From positions 4,254-68,253 of the forward strand of contig JAEZCR010000126.1 of assembly GCA_023433465.1 (NCBI GenBank): a DNA stretch of 64,000 nucleotides, given 5' to 3'. The notes beneath the pieces were generated by a model. It did no database searches and had not been told where the DNA came from. It was given only the letters and a program-made list of their open reading frames with translations. The stretch is from Pseudomonadota bacterium (GTDB taxonomy: Bacteria; Pseudomonadota; Gammaproteobacteria; Steroidobacterales; Steroidobacteraceae). Within the stretch, counting starts at the first letter, position 1. Each line of letters begins with the position of its first letter. The translations under genes and the position numbers were made by a program. This document shows positions 43,806 through 52,316 of the stretch, in pieces.

Positions 43806-44903
43806 ATGCAGATCAAGAAAATCTTCCTTGCTTCTTCCGAAGAGCTGAAGGAAGACCGCCGCGCCTTCGAATTGATGCTGGCCCGGCTCAACAGGGACTG
43901 GCGCCAGCGCGACGTCAATTTCGACCTGGTCGTGTGGGAGAACTTCATCGACGCGATGTCGAAAGAGGGCCTGCAGAAGGAGTACAACAAGGCCATCGAG
44001 GAATGCGACATCTTCGTGATGATGTTCTTCACGAAGGTAGGTCGATACACGCTCGAAGAATTCGAAACCGCCTTCGCCGACCTGAAAACCGGCAAGGGCC
44101 CACTCATCTACACGTTCTTCCGCAATGATGTGTTGATGACCGGCGAGCTCGACGAGCAGGTCAAGAGCCTGCTCGATTTCAAGGCGCGGCTGCGCGCGTT
44201 GAATCATTACCCCACGATGTACCGCAATTCCGAGGACCTGCAGTGGCAATTCTCGCGACAGCTCGAGAAGCTGTACGCCGGTGACGGCGCGGCCACCTTC
44301 GAGATTTCCGACAGCACTCCGCAATGGCGTATCGGCGAAGTCGCGCTCTCGTTGGCGAACCGCCAGCTCCACGGTGACGTCGGGGCGGCAGGTATCGACG
44401 TGAATCGTATGACCAATGCGATCCAGCGTTCGAGCCTTTCGGTGCGATACGCCATCATGAGCATGGCGCAGACGCTGCGGCGCGAGACCTGGTATGGCGA
44501 CAAGTACCGGATGGAACGCACGATCCCGGTGTTCATGGCATTGATCCAGGCCGTGCCCAATTGGCATGACCCATACGGTCAACTGGGCTACGCGCTCAAG
44601 GACAAGCTGGAACCAGACTGGAAGGGCGCACTGTCCAACCTCGAAAAGGCGATCCAGCTGCGTGGCTCGGACGTCGCGAGTGGGTACTACTACTCGTACT
44701 GCAAGGCGCTATGCCTGATCAAGCTCGATGAGAATTTCGCGAGGCGCGAACCCGCGGATGCCAGGGCTCGCGCCACGATCGTGGCGGCGCTCAAGGTAGC
44801 CGCCAGAGACCTCGCGGATGATTGGGAACCAAGTCTGGGCAATGCGGACGCGGCGGACATCAAGGCCTGGCTTGCGCTCAACGGCTCACCGCGGATTCGT
44901 TAG
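43806..44903 (+). CDS. TIR-like protein with C-terminal helical repeats
   Basis: 365 residues; GAGGTGAG precedes the ATG. Residues 1-130 form a TIR-like Rossmannoid domain (KKIFLASSEELKEDRRAF, VVWENFIDAM, EYNKAIEECDIFVMMFFTK), with acidic residues E84/E85/E87 in YTLEEFETAF where TIR NADases keep their catalytic Glu. The remaining ~200 residues are helical and TPR-like (RYAIMSMAQTLRRETWY, PNWHDPYGQLGYALKD, GALSNLEKAIQLRG), with a likely sensor role. It parallels the TIR/TPR-S protein 3 kb upstream in plan but is not a close copy. Probably a conflict-system effector; substrate and trigger unknown. Confidence 0.82.
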   Translation: MQIKKIFLASSEELKEDRRAFELMLARLNRDWRQRDVNFDLVVWENFIDAMSKEGLQKEYNKAIEECDIFVMMFFTKVGRYTLEEFETAFADLKTGKGPLIYTFFRNDVLMTGELDEQVKSLLDFKARLRALNHYPTMYRNSEDLQWQFSRQLEKLYAGDGAATFEISDSTPQWRIGEVALSLANRQLHGDVGAAGIDVNRMTNAIQRSSLSVRYAIMSMAQTLRRETWYGDKYRMERTIPVFMALIQAVPNWHDPYGQLGYALKDKLEPDWKGALSNLEKAIQLRGSDVASGYYYSYCKALCLIKLDENFARREPADARARATIVAALKVAARDLADDWEPSLGNADAADIKAWLALNGSPRIR

Positions 44904-44939
44904 GAAGTCCGCAGCGCGGCCGCTACCCAATGCGCGCTC

Positions 44940-45866
44940 CTATTCGCCCGGCCGCTTTCGAAAGTACATGACGCCGCGTTCGTAATCGATCGCCATCTCG
45001 CGCGATCGGACCAGCACATCCATGCCGATGAGCAGCGTCGGCTCATCCTGAAGTCCCCAGAAGTCGAAGATGTGGAAGTTGCCGACGAAGGCGTTCACGC
45101 CGTCGACCCTGGTCTGGCCGAGGCGCAGGGTCGGCGCCCAGACACTCTGCTCGAGCACGACGGGACGCCCGAAGGTGAAGGCGCGATCGCCGTGGTACTC
45201 GATCGTTCGCGCGGCGATGCCGCGCAACGCGTCGCGAAATCGCTCGTTGGCGAGCGAGGTATCGGAGCCGGTGTCGATCAGCACGTTGACGCGCACGCCC
45301 ATGATCTCGCCCGGCGCCAGCAGCAGCGAGCCGAAGCGGATGTCCGCGGACACGCTCTGCCACCCCTGCATCGACAGCTGCGCGGCATCCTCGTAGATAG
45401 CCACGCATTGTCTGGTGAAATCGATGTGCAGCAGCCGCCCCGCCATGCCGTCGACGCCGAGCAGTCCCTGCTCTCCGTCCAGCATGGGACCGTCGAGCAC
45501 CGGCGTATCTCCGCGCGAAAGATGCAGGGCGCCGAACGAGAGCGAGTCGACATTGACCAACGTGGCGGATTCCGCGCCATCGATCGAATGAACGACGCCT
45601 TCGCCGGTCGGCTCGAGGCCGAGACGCGCGGCGAGCGAACGCGAGAGCACCGAGCGATTGGCGCCCGTGTCGATGATGAAGCGGAACGGCCCCTGGCCGT
45701 TGATGCTGACCATCGCCACGGCGCGCCCCGCCGTATCCTTGCGCGTGGCGCCTGTGGCGCTCGCGGCATCGGAGGCGAGCGGCTCGCATGCATGCGACGG
45801 CGAGATCATCGATGCCGCACCCGCGACTAACATGCTTGCGGACACGAGCCGGATGATGCGCGCCAT
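44940..45866 (-). CDS. Exported two-lobed retropepsin-like aspartic protease
   Basis: 308 residues with a Sec signal ending near SPSHA. Two aspartic protease active-site motifs are in one chain: F-I-I-D66-T-G-A-N-R-S and V-L-I-D198-T-G-S-D-T-S, each followed by a hydrophobic flap strand (LLGVDGMAG, LLIGMDVL). The layout is that of a pepsin-like bilobal enzyme built from two retropepsin units, so it should not need to dimerise. It probably cuts proteins in the periplasm. It heads, on the minus strand, a series of exported hydrolases. Confidence 0.85.
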   Translation of the reverse strand: MARIIRLVSASMLVAGAASMISPSHACEPLASDAASATGATRKDTAGRAVAMVSINGQGPFRFIIDTGANRSVLSRSLAARLGLEPTGEGVVHSIDGAESATLVNVDSLSFGALHLSRGDTPVLDGPMLDGEQGLLGVDGMAGRLLHIDFTRQCVAIYEDAAQLSMQGWQSVSADIRFGSLLLAPGEIMGVRVNVLIDTGSDTSLANERFRDALRGIAARTIEYHGDRAFTFGRPVVLEQSVWAPTLRLGQTRVDGVNAFVGNFHIFDFWGLQDEPTLLIGMDVLVRSREMAIDYERGVMYFRKRPGE

Positions 45867-45935
45867 GGGCGCACTATGCGCCGCCGCGCATACGCCCTCA
45901 AGCGAGGGACTTCGTATCCCGGGAACGGGACACGC

Positions 45936-47258
45936 TCAGGCGCGTGTCATGTCGTAACGCCGCAAACGCACGGCGCCCAGCGCGAGCAGGAGCAGTAGCA
46001 AGGCGGGATCGAGCGATCCACCACCCCCTCCGCCACTGCCTCCGCCCCCTCCCCCATCTCCGGAAGGCGGAGCCGGAGGCGCGGGTGGTGGCGGCGTGGT
46101 CGCGGGAAGCGCCACCACGCACGAGTAACTGTCCATCACCTCGTTGATCTCATCGAGACTGCATTGCGAGAAGGTGTCGATAGACGTCGTGGTGAGCGTC
46201 GGCGTCATGATGTATTCGCCCTGCGGCGTGGACGCGCATCGATCCTCGCCATCATGCGGGGCGCCGAACACGTGGCCGATCTCGTGCGCGGTGATCAAAC
46301 TATCGAGCGCCGCGCTGATGTGAGCCATGGCGAGGCTTGCCCCGTAACGCGGACTGCAGAGCGCCAGCACGTACGCTATGCCCGCGCCGTCGCCGTCGAG
46401 CTTGCGCCCCGTGAAAAGGTGCGTGAGGCCGGTGGCGGAAAGCGACGATCTCTGTCGACGCAATTGCCCCAACTCCTCGAGCAAGTCGTTCGAGTCGGTC
46501 GTTTCGGACAGGCTCGACGTGTGTTCGCCACCGATATCCACCGATACGACTCGCAACTCCACCCCGAGCTGCGAACTGAAGATTCCGTCTACGTTGTTGA
46601 GCCGGACGAGAATCGCATCGCGCGCCTGCGATTCGCTCGGATAACGATCCCGGTAGTCCTGATCCCCGAGGACCGAGATGTCCACCCGTTCAGTGGCTAC
46701 GCCTGCCACCTGCACGGCGCGTGTTCGTGCGCGCAGCTCACCGACCAGGGCGCCATACGCTTCGGCCGCGTCACGGGGCTTCTCCACCGCATCGTCGGCA
46801 AGCGAGATGCCGCGCTCCAGCACCGCGTCCGATAGTTTGAACATCACCGTGCCGGCCGCGCCGAAGTTGACCCCTTCCGGCGCCGCATCGACGACGTACA
46901 TTTCATTGCCGTCCCAGATCAGGCCGCGTGGCAGGCCGTCCTGAACGCTGATGCGCACCCAGGAGCCCGGCGCTCCTTCGATGGTCCCCGCGTAGAGCTG
47001 CAAGGAACTGCCGGCGGCAACCTGTGCGAGACGTGGATTGGGTGCGAGTTGGAGTCGAAAGCCGCGATCGAACGCGGTGAAGTCGAGGGTCGCGATGCCG
47101 CTCTTCGAGGCGCGAGTCAGTGTGGGCCGCAGGTCCTCGGCATGTTGCGGCACGAGCCCGTCGGCCGCGAAAGTCGTCGTCCATGCCGAGACCGCGAGCA
47201 GAAGTGCCGTGCAGCAGCCGAATGAAACCCTGAAATTCGTTCTTCGCATCGTTTGCAC
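45936..47258 (-). CDS. Secreted reprolysin-like (M12B) metalloprotease with GlyGly-CTERM-like anchor
   Basis: 440 residues. Sec signal GCCTALLLAVSAWTTTFA. The extended metzincin zinc motif H325-E-I-G-H329-V-F-G-A-P-H335 is present, in a domain from ~180 to 390 preceded by a propeptide-like region. The C-terminus has a Pro-rich stalk, a Gly/Ser tract (GGGGGSGGGGGG), a hydrophobic helix (PALLLLLLALGAV) and a basic end (RLRR). This is the tripartite signal used by rhombosortase-type sorting and suggests type II secretion and surface attachment. The nearest analogues digest host or environmental protein. Confidence 0.9.
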   Translation of the reverse strand: MQTMRRTNFRVSFGCCTALLLAVSAWTTTFAADGLVPQHAEDLRPTLTRASKSGIATLDFTAFDRGFRLQLAPNPRLAQVAAGSSLQLYAGTIEGAPGSWVRISVQDGLPRGLIWDGNEMYVVDAAPEGVNFGAAGTVMFKLSDAVLERGISLADDAVEKPRDAAEAYGALVGELRARTRAVQVAGVATERVDISVLGDQDYRDRYPSESQARDAILVRLNNVDGIFSSQLGVELRVVSVDIGGEHTSSLSETTDSNDLLEELGQLRRQRSSLSATGLTHLFTGRKLDGDGAGIAYVLALCSPRYGASLAMAHISAALDSLITAHEIGHVFGAPHDGEDRCASTPQGEYIMTPTLTTTSIDTFSQCSLDEINEVMDSYSCVVALPATTPPPPAPPAPPSGDGGGGGGSGGGGGGSLDPALLLLLLALGAVRLRRYDMTRA

Positions 47259-47396
47259 GATGCGACGCGTGGGTACGGCGCGGTAAGTAGGAATCGCCCG
47301 CAGTCACTGCGGGCAGATGCTGACGTCCGACGACTTATTGCGTTCGCAGTCCCCGAAAACAGACATGTGCCGCAGCGCGCACCGCGGCATCGGTCA

Positions 47397-48995
47397 TCAT
47401 CGATTCCACCGCGACACGACGAACCGAAGCCTGCCGGCGATACCCGGCGAACGTGGTGGCGAGGCATCGCCGGTCGCGAAGTCGAATGTCAGCACCGCCG
47501 ATCCGTTGTCGAGCTGATCTATCTGGTCCGGCGGCACGGGCTTGGACGATTGACCGACGTCGTGACGTTGCCAGTTGTACGTCACCTTCCACTTAGCCTT
47601 GTCCGTCGCCGGTGGCGTCATCTCGACGACGATGGAATCGCGGAACAAGCTTTCACCCTCGTAGTGGCGATTCGGCCAGAACTTCTTGTTGACTTCATAG
47701 TCGGGAACGCGCGCGGCGAGCGTCAGGGAATACGCGAGCGTGGGGCGGGTGTTGTCGACCTTGTACCGCTTCGCGAGGAATGCGGACGATAGATAGATGC
47801 TCTCCGGCTTCTTGTCCGTGGCGCGCCGGAGAGTGGCGTGGTCCCTGACGGCCACCGAGTCTTCTTCAGCGGTGCGCCTGGTCAGGAACCATCGCTTGCC
47901 GCGCGGCGCGGCCAGCACTTCGAATTGATACAGCGCCGCCAGCTCGCCCTTCTCATCCGCCTCTTCCAGCTCCTGCGGCACGGACACATGCGTGACGTCC
48001 AGCCACATGTCGATGCGCAGATCGCCGAACAGGAAACGAACGAGGTTCTGGTACGCCTCCTCGCTGTTCACGATGCCATAACGCCCGGAGTGCGAGCGGT
48101 ACGCGTAGGCCGTCGCGCAGGGTTCGGAAAATTTGCCCGCCGCATCCACGCCCCACACGGATGCGTTCGCCACGCGCACGAGCCCGTCGCTACCGTTGCC
48201 CGCGAACGTGCGCGATAGTCCGGCCGCGACGTCATAGTCGCCGCGGTTCGTGCCCACCATGCAGAAGATCTTGCGCGACGGAAAAGCTTCCTCCGGCATC
48301 CAGTCGACACGCTTGGTCTTCTTGTACAGGGACTCGAGGTTCAGGTACTTCGCCATGCGCTCGCGGTTGAAGTTGTCCACGTCGTTGAGGCTCAACCAGC
48401 CAGGCACGTTGACGCCCGCGATATCGATGCCGTTGTGAGGCGTCGCATAGGTGAAGTACTTGTCCACGCAGGCTCGAGCCGCCGCGGTGCCGAACTTCGC
48501 GTTCTGCAGGAACGCGCGGCAGACGAGGCCGCCCATCGAGTGGGCTACGAGGTAACAACGAAAGTCCTTGGCCTTCACCCCGTTGGCCGGATTCGCCACG
48601 ACCAGGTCGCGAACGCGCAGGATCAGATCGTTGAGCCCCTGCGCGAATTCCTCGATGGGCCGCGTCTTTCCATCACCGAAGATGCTCGATGAAGAATCGT
48701 AGTAACGGTAGATGACCACCGACCTTCGGTCGATCTCGCCGTCCCAGTCGGGGTCGAGGATGTCCAAGCCCTCCTGGTAAACGTCGGAATAGCCGTAGTC
48801 GCTGCCGAGCCTCACGAGCGGCGACTCGAACATGAGCTTGCGAGGCACCCTGTTCTGGCTGGGCGTGGCGCGCACGATCGTGGAGCCGATGTTGAACCCA
48901 CAGAAAGGATCCGCCGTCGTTTCGTCGATCTCCTTCTGCGACATCGCGTAACCGCGAACATAGATGATGGGCCAGTACTTGTTGTTCTCGTCCAT
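47397..48995 (-). CDS. Lipase/PGAP1-like alpha/beta hydrolase
   Basis: 532 residues, no signal peptide. The opening (WPIIYVRGYAMSQKEID) and Y-L-V-A-H-S153-M-G-G-L-V elbow place it with large lipase-like alpha/beta hydrolases such as PGAP1-type acylhydrolases. Catalytic acid and His are probably in the region FCMVGTNRGDYD and YRSHSGRYGIVNSE. The last ~170 residues are a separate beta-rich domain (FEVLAAPRGKRWFLTRRT, YSLTLAARVPDYEVN). Cytosolic or exported by another route; lipid substrate unknown. It may belong to an effector family, but I see no immunity-like partner nearby. Confidence 0.85.
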   Translation of the reverse strand: MDENNKYWPIIYVRGYAMSQKEIDETTADPFCGFNIGSTIVRATPSQNRVPRKLMFESPLVRLGSDYGYSDVYQEGLDILDPDWDGEIDRRSVVIYRYYDSSSSIFGDGKTRPIEEFAQGLNDLILRVRDLVVANPANGVKAKDFRCYLVAHSMGGLVCRAFLQNAKFGTAAARACVDKYFTYATPHNGIDIAGVNVPGWLSLNDVDNFNRERMAKYLNLESLYKKTKRVDWMPEEAFPSRKIFCMVGTNRGDYDVAAGLSRTFAGNGSDGLVRVANASVWGVDAAGKFSEPCATAYAYRSHSGRYGIVNSEEAYQNLVRFLFGDLRIDMWLDVTHVSVPQELEEADEKGELAALYQFEVLAAPRGKRWFLTRRTAEEDSVAVRDHATLRRATDKKPESIYLSSAFLAKRYKVDNTRPTLAYSLTLAARVPDYEVNKKFWPNRHYEGESLFRDSIVVEMTPPATDKAKWKVTYNWQRHDVGQSSKPVPPDQIDQLDNGSAVLTFDFATGDASPPRSPGIAGRLRFVVSRWNR

Positions 48996-49186
48996 GGGGG
49001 CCTCTGATCGGTGAAGGGGTTAGTAGAGCCTTGAGCTTCGAGGCTGTCAAACTACAATCGGTGTGCTGACGAACACCGTGAAATCCGCCCGTCGCGCGAG
49101 ATTGCGGGCAATTGTCGGTTCTGTCGGGTTCCTGACGTGTTTCAACCGTGAATCGCGATTCATTCTTCCGGGAGTCATCGAATCAA

Positions 49187-49936
49187 ATGACCACGATGGT
49201 GCGAAAACTGAGATTGCAGCGGGGCTGGACCCAGGAGCAGTTGGCGGAACTCAGCGGACTGAGCGTTCGCAGTATTCAACGCATCGAGCGCGGACAGGCG
49301 TGCAGCCTGGAGTCGCAGAACGCGTTGGCTGCCGTGTTCCAGGTCGAGCGTTCCGTGCTCGATCGCGTCGCGCCGGCCAACAACCCACCGCTGGGAGCCG
49401 AAGAGGTCGCGGCGATCAGGGACATAAAGGGGCGGAGGGATTTCCTCAGTCACGTATTTCTTTACCTCCTCGTCGTCATGGCTGCGGGCGTCGTCTTTGG
49501 GTTCGAGCGTCCGTCGCTGCTCTGTGGGGCGATCGGATGGGGGATCGGAGTCGTGGCGCACGGCCTTGCGGCCCTCGAAGTCCTCAGCCTTTTCGATGCT
49601 GGATGGGAAGCAAGAGAGTTCGAGAGACGCGTGGGTCGGAGTCTGGGCGTAGCCCCCGCGAGGCGGGGATTCAATCACTCCATTTATCTTGAAGTCCGGA
49701 GGATCGCGATGAAGTTGTCAGCGGGTATGAGTTCGACGGCGGCGCTGGCCGGTATCGGCTTGTTGGCATGGGTGTCCTATGACGCAGGAAGCATCACGAA
49801 CACGCTCGGGCTGCAGCCGTTCGTGAACGAGGCGGCGGTGGCCCTGGTATCGCTCTCGTTGGGGTCGTTCCTCGTGGTCTTCGGAATGTACTCATGGCGC
49901 AAGGCGAGGAAGGCGGCATCCGCGCAGATGGTTTGA
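49187..49936 (+). CDS. XRE-family transcriptional regulator with membrane domain
   Basis: 249 residues from ATG 49187, which follows GGAG (49171-49174); an in-frame GTG at 49148 is an alternative. The N-terminal HTH is VRKLRLQRGWTQEQLAELSG then LSVRSIQRIERGQ. A 2TM domain (HVFLYLLVVMAAGVVFGF, AIGWGIGVVAHGLAALEVL) with WEAREFERRVGR follows. A further pair of hydrophobic helices (~180-240) appears to be a second membrane unit. It probably regulates genes while anchored in the inner membrane. Neighbours do not show its targets. Confidence 0.85.
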   Translation: MTTMVRKLRLQRGWTQEQLAELSGLSVRSIQRIERGQACSLESQNALAAVFQVERSVLDRVAPANNPPLGAEEVAAIRDIKGRRDFLSHVFLYLLVVMAAGVVFGFERPSLLCGAIGWGIGVVAHGLAALEVLSLFDAGWEAREFERRVGRSLGVAPARRGFNHSIYLEVRRIAMKLSAGMSSTAALAGIGLLAWVSYDAGSITNTLGLQPFVNEAAVALVSLSLGSFLVVFGMYSWRKARKAASAQMV

Positions 49937-50002
49937 TAGCCCCACGCGCCGCGCGCCCGGCTAGAATCGACCCCCACCCCCTTTCCTCCTTGGGAGTCAG
50001 TC

Positions 50003-50839
50003 ATGTGTGAGCGCGATTCGAACGACGACATCCTTCGCGGCAGCGAGCTGCTTTCACGGCGCCATTTCGGCGCCCTGGGACTCGGCGCGTCGCTGGCCGC
50101 GATGCTGCCCAAGGTCGCGGGGGCCGCGGAAGTCTCGGAATCCGAGGTGGAAATCAAGACTCCCGACGGTGTCTGCGATGCGCACTTCGTGCATCCGGCC
50201 AAAGCCACTGCCGCGGTGCTGGTGTGGCCCGACATCTTCGGACTTCGCCCCGCGTTCCGTGCGATGGGCAAGCGGCTTGCGGAGTCCGGATATGCGGTCC
50301 TCACGGTCAATCCCTTCTATCGTTCCCTGAAGGGGCAGCCCGCCAGCCGCGACGATGCGTTCAAGTTCGCGCGCGCGCTCAGCCCCGCCACGCACGTGCT
50401 GGATGCCAAGAGCTTCGTCGACTGGCTGGACGAGCAGAAGGCGGTAGATAGGAAGCGCAAGATCGGCACCACCGGTTACTGCATGGGCGGTCCCATCGTG
50501 TTCCGCACCGCCGCATCGCTGCCGGAGCGAATCGGCGCCGGTTGCTCGTTCCATGGCGGTGGTTTGACCACGACGAACGAGGACAGTCCGCACCTGCTGA
50601 TTCCGAAGATGAAGGCCAGCATGCTGGTCGCGATCGCGGACAACGACGATCAGAAGGACCCGACCTCGAAGGACATCCTGCGCAAGGCGTTCGACGACGC
50701 GAAGGTGACCGCGGAGATCGAGGTGTACAAGGGTGCGAACCACGGCTGGATGCCGCCGGATTCGCAGAACCACAACGCGGAAGCGGCCGAGAAGGGCTGG
50801 GAGCGCAAGCTGGCGCTGTTCAAGAAGGCGCTGGCGTAA
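50003..50839 (+). CDS. Tat-exported dienelactone hydrolase family protein
   Basis: 278 residues. Tat signal SRRHFGALGLGASLAAMLP near residues 18-36. The dienelactone-hydrolase fold shows VLVWPDIFGLRPAFRAMGKR and the Cys nucleophile elbow G-Y-C160-M-G-G, an acid in VAIADNDDQKDP and the catalytic His in GANHGWMPP. The Cys-for-Ser nucleophile is characteristic. It hydrolyses lactone or ester bonds; the substrate is unknown and Tat export is unusual for this family. GGGAG precedes the ATG. It lies 55 bp before a VOC gene on the same strand. Confidence 0.92.
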   Translation: MCERDSNDDILRGSELLSRRHFGALGLGASLAAMLPKVAGAAEVSESEVEIKTPDGVCDAHFVHPAKATAAVLVWPDIFGLRPAFRAMGKRLAESGYAVLTVNPFYRSLKGQPASRDDAFKFARALSPATHVLDAKSFVDWLDEQKAVDRKRKIGTTGYCMGGPIVFRTAASLPERIGAGCSFHGGGLTTTNEDSPHLLIPKMKASMLVAIADNDDQKDPTSKDILRKAFDDAKVTAEIEVYKGANHGWMPPDSQNHNAEAAEKGWERKLALFKKALA

Positions 50840-50894
50840 GGCACCGCACGGGCCGACGATTGCGGGCCGACTCGCGACACGCAAGTATGCGCGC

Positions 50895-51239
50895 ATGAAA
50901 GTGAATCACCTGCACCTCATGGTGCCGGACGTGCCCGCGGCCGTCGGCTTCTTCGAGAAATACTTCGATCTGCGCAAGGCCGGCGGCAACGCCGGCCTCA
51001 CCGTGCTGCTCGACGACGATGGATTCGTGCTCACACTGATGAAGACCGGCTCTCGTTCGCGCAGGGGGTATCCCGAGAACTTTCACGTCGGCTTCTTCGT
51101 CCGGGATGAAGAGCGTGTGAACGCGATTCATCGCCGCATGCGCGATGATGGCCTCGATGTGGGCGAGCCGCGCCGCGAGCATGCGTACTCCTTTTATGTT
51201 CCCGCGCCGGGCGGATTCCTCGTCGAGGTCGGCGCGTAG
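50895..51239 (+). CDS. VOC (glyoxalase/bleomycin resistance)-fold protein
   Basis: 114 residues. It opens MKVNHLHLMVPDVPAAVGFF and closes FYVPAPGGFLVEVGA, with the usual pair of beta-alpha-beta-beta-beta units. Metal ligands would be H6 and E111, with a possible third at H75 (ENFHVGFFV). VOC enzymes include dioxygenases, isomerases and binding proteins; the reaction cannot be named. The longer upstream frame is a shadow of the preceding gene. It probably shares transcripts with the hydrolase upstream and the epimerase 15 bp downstream. Confidence 0.88.
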   Translation: MKVNHLHLMVPDVPAAVGFFEKYFDLRKAGGNAGLTVLLDDDGFVLTLMKTGSRSRRGYPENFHVGFFVRDEERVNAIHRRMRDDGLDVGEPRREHAYSFYVPAPGGFLVEVGA

Positions 51240-51254
51240 TTTGGGTCAGGCCAG

Positions 51255-52226
51255 ATGAAGATCCTCGTAACAGGAAGCTCTGGCCACCTGGGCGAAGCGC
51301 TCATGCGCACTCTGCCTGCGCTCGGTCATGAAGCGTTCGGCGTCGACGTGCTGCCCTCACCCTTCACGCATGCGACCGGATCGATCGCCGATCGCGCACT
51401 CGTGGACGAGTGCATGCGTGGGGTCGACGTCGTGCTCCATGCGGCCACGTTGCACAAGCCACACGTCGCCACGCACTCGCGCCAGGCATTCGTGGACACG
51501 AACGTCACCGGCACGCTGAACCTGCTCGAGGCCGCCGTTGCCAACAAGGTGCGCGCGTTCATCTTCACCAGCACCACGAGCACGTTCGGCGATGCGCTCA
51601 CGCCGCCGCGCGGCGCGCCGGCCGCGTGGATCACGGAAGAAGTGGTGCCGCAGCCCAAGAACATCTACGGCGTGACCAAGACCGCGGCGGAGGATCTCTG
51701 CAAGCTGTTCCACCGCAACCACAAACTACCCTGCCTCGTGTTGCGCACGTCGCGCTTCTTTCCCGAGGAGGACGACGTCCCCGAGCGCGCCGCGGCGTTC
51801 GAGGATGCCAACCTCAAGATCAACGAGCTGTTGTATCGGCGTGTGGACGTGGAAGACGTGGTGAGTTCGCACCTGCTCGCGATGACGCGCGCGCCGGAGC
51901 TGGGATTCGACAAGTTCATCATTTCAGCGACGTCGCCGTTCACGCACGAGGATCTGGCGGAGCTCGGGCGTGATGCCCCCGCGGTGCTGACGCGTCGCGT
52001 GCCGGAATATGCCGCCGTCTATGCGGCGCGCGGCTGGAAGATGCTGCCGACCCTCGATCGCGTGTATGTGAATGTCCGCGCGAGGAAGAAGTTAGGCTGG
52101 AAGCCGGTGCACGACTTTCACGCGGCGCTGAGGCGCGCCGCGGCGAACGAGGACATCCGCAGCGAGCTCGCGCGGGAAATCGGATACAAGGGATACCATC
52201 GAAAGCTCGATCGGGTGGTGGGCTGA
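51255..52226 (+). CDS. NAD-dependent epimerase/dehydratase (extended SDR)
   Basis: 323 residues. The Rossmann motif is MKILVTGSSGHLGEALM and the catalytic Y-x-x-x-K is in Y-G-V-T-K (NIYGVTKTAAEDL), with a Ser/Thr in FTSTTSTFG. The family acts on nucleotide-sugars or related carbonyls; the C-terminal substrate part does not point to a named enzyme. Cytosolic. It follows the VOC gene by 15 bp, so the set 50003-52226 is probably one operon. Confidence 0.9.
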   Translation: MKILVTGSSGHLGEALMRTLPALGHEAFGVDVLPSPFTHATGSIADRALVDECMRGVDVVLHAATLHKPHVATHSRQAFVDTNVTGTLNLLEAAVANKVRAFIFTSTTSTFGDALTPPRGAPAAWITEEVVPQPKNIYGVTKTAAEDLCKLFHRNHKLPCLVLRTSRFFPEEDDVPERAAAFEDANLKINELLYRRVDVEDVVSSHLLAMTRAPELGFDKFIISATSPFTHEDLAELGRDAPAVLTRRVPEYAAVYAARGWKMLPTLDRVYVNVRARKKLGWKPVHDFHAALRRAAANEDIRSELAREIGYKGYHRKLDRVVG

Positions 52227-52316
52227 AGATCGTGATCTTGACCTTCTGAGACTTCGTACAGCCCGATTGACCGATCGCGAAGTACGCCGGTCTCGCGCAG
52301 GTCGCGACACTCGGTA

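Noticed and set aside
40337..44903. Idea that the island is a CBASS or Thoeris operon
   Set aside because: No CD-NTase, ThsA-like SIR2 or SLOG gene is present; the TIR proteins carry other sensor domains and the genes are not all on one strand.
52251..52283. Possible hairpin between the epimerase and PhoD genes
   Set aside because: Only a 6-bp stem with a loop of about 20 bases; too weak to call a terminator.
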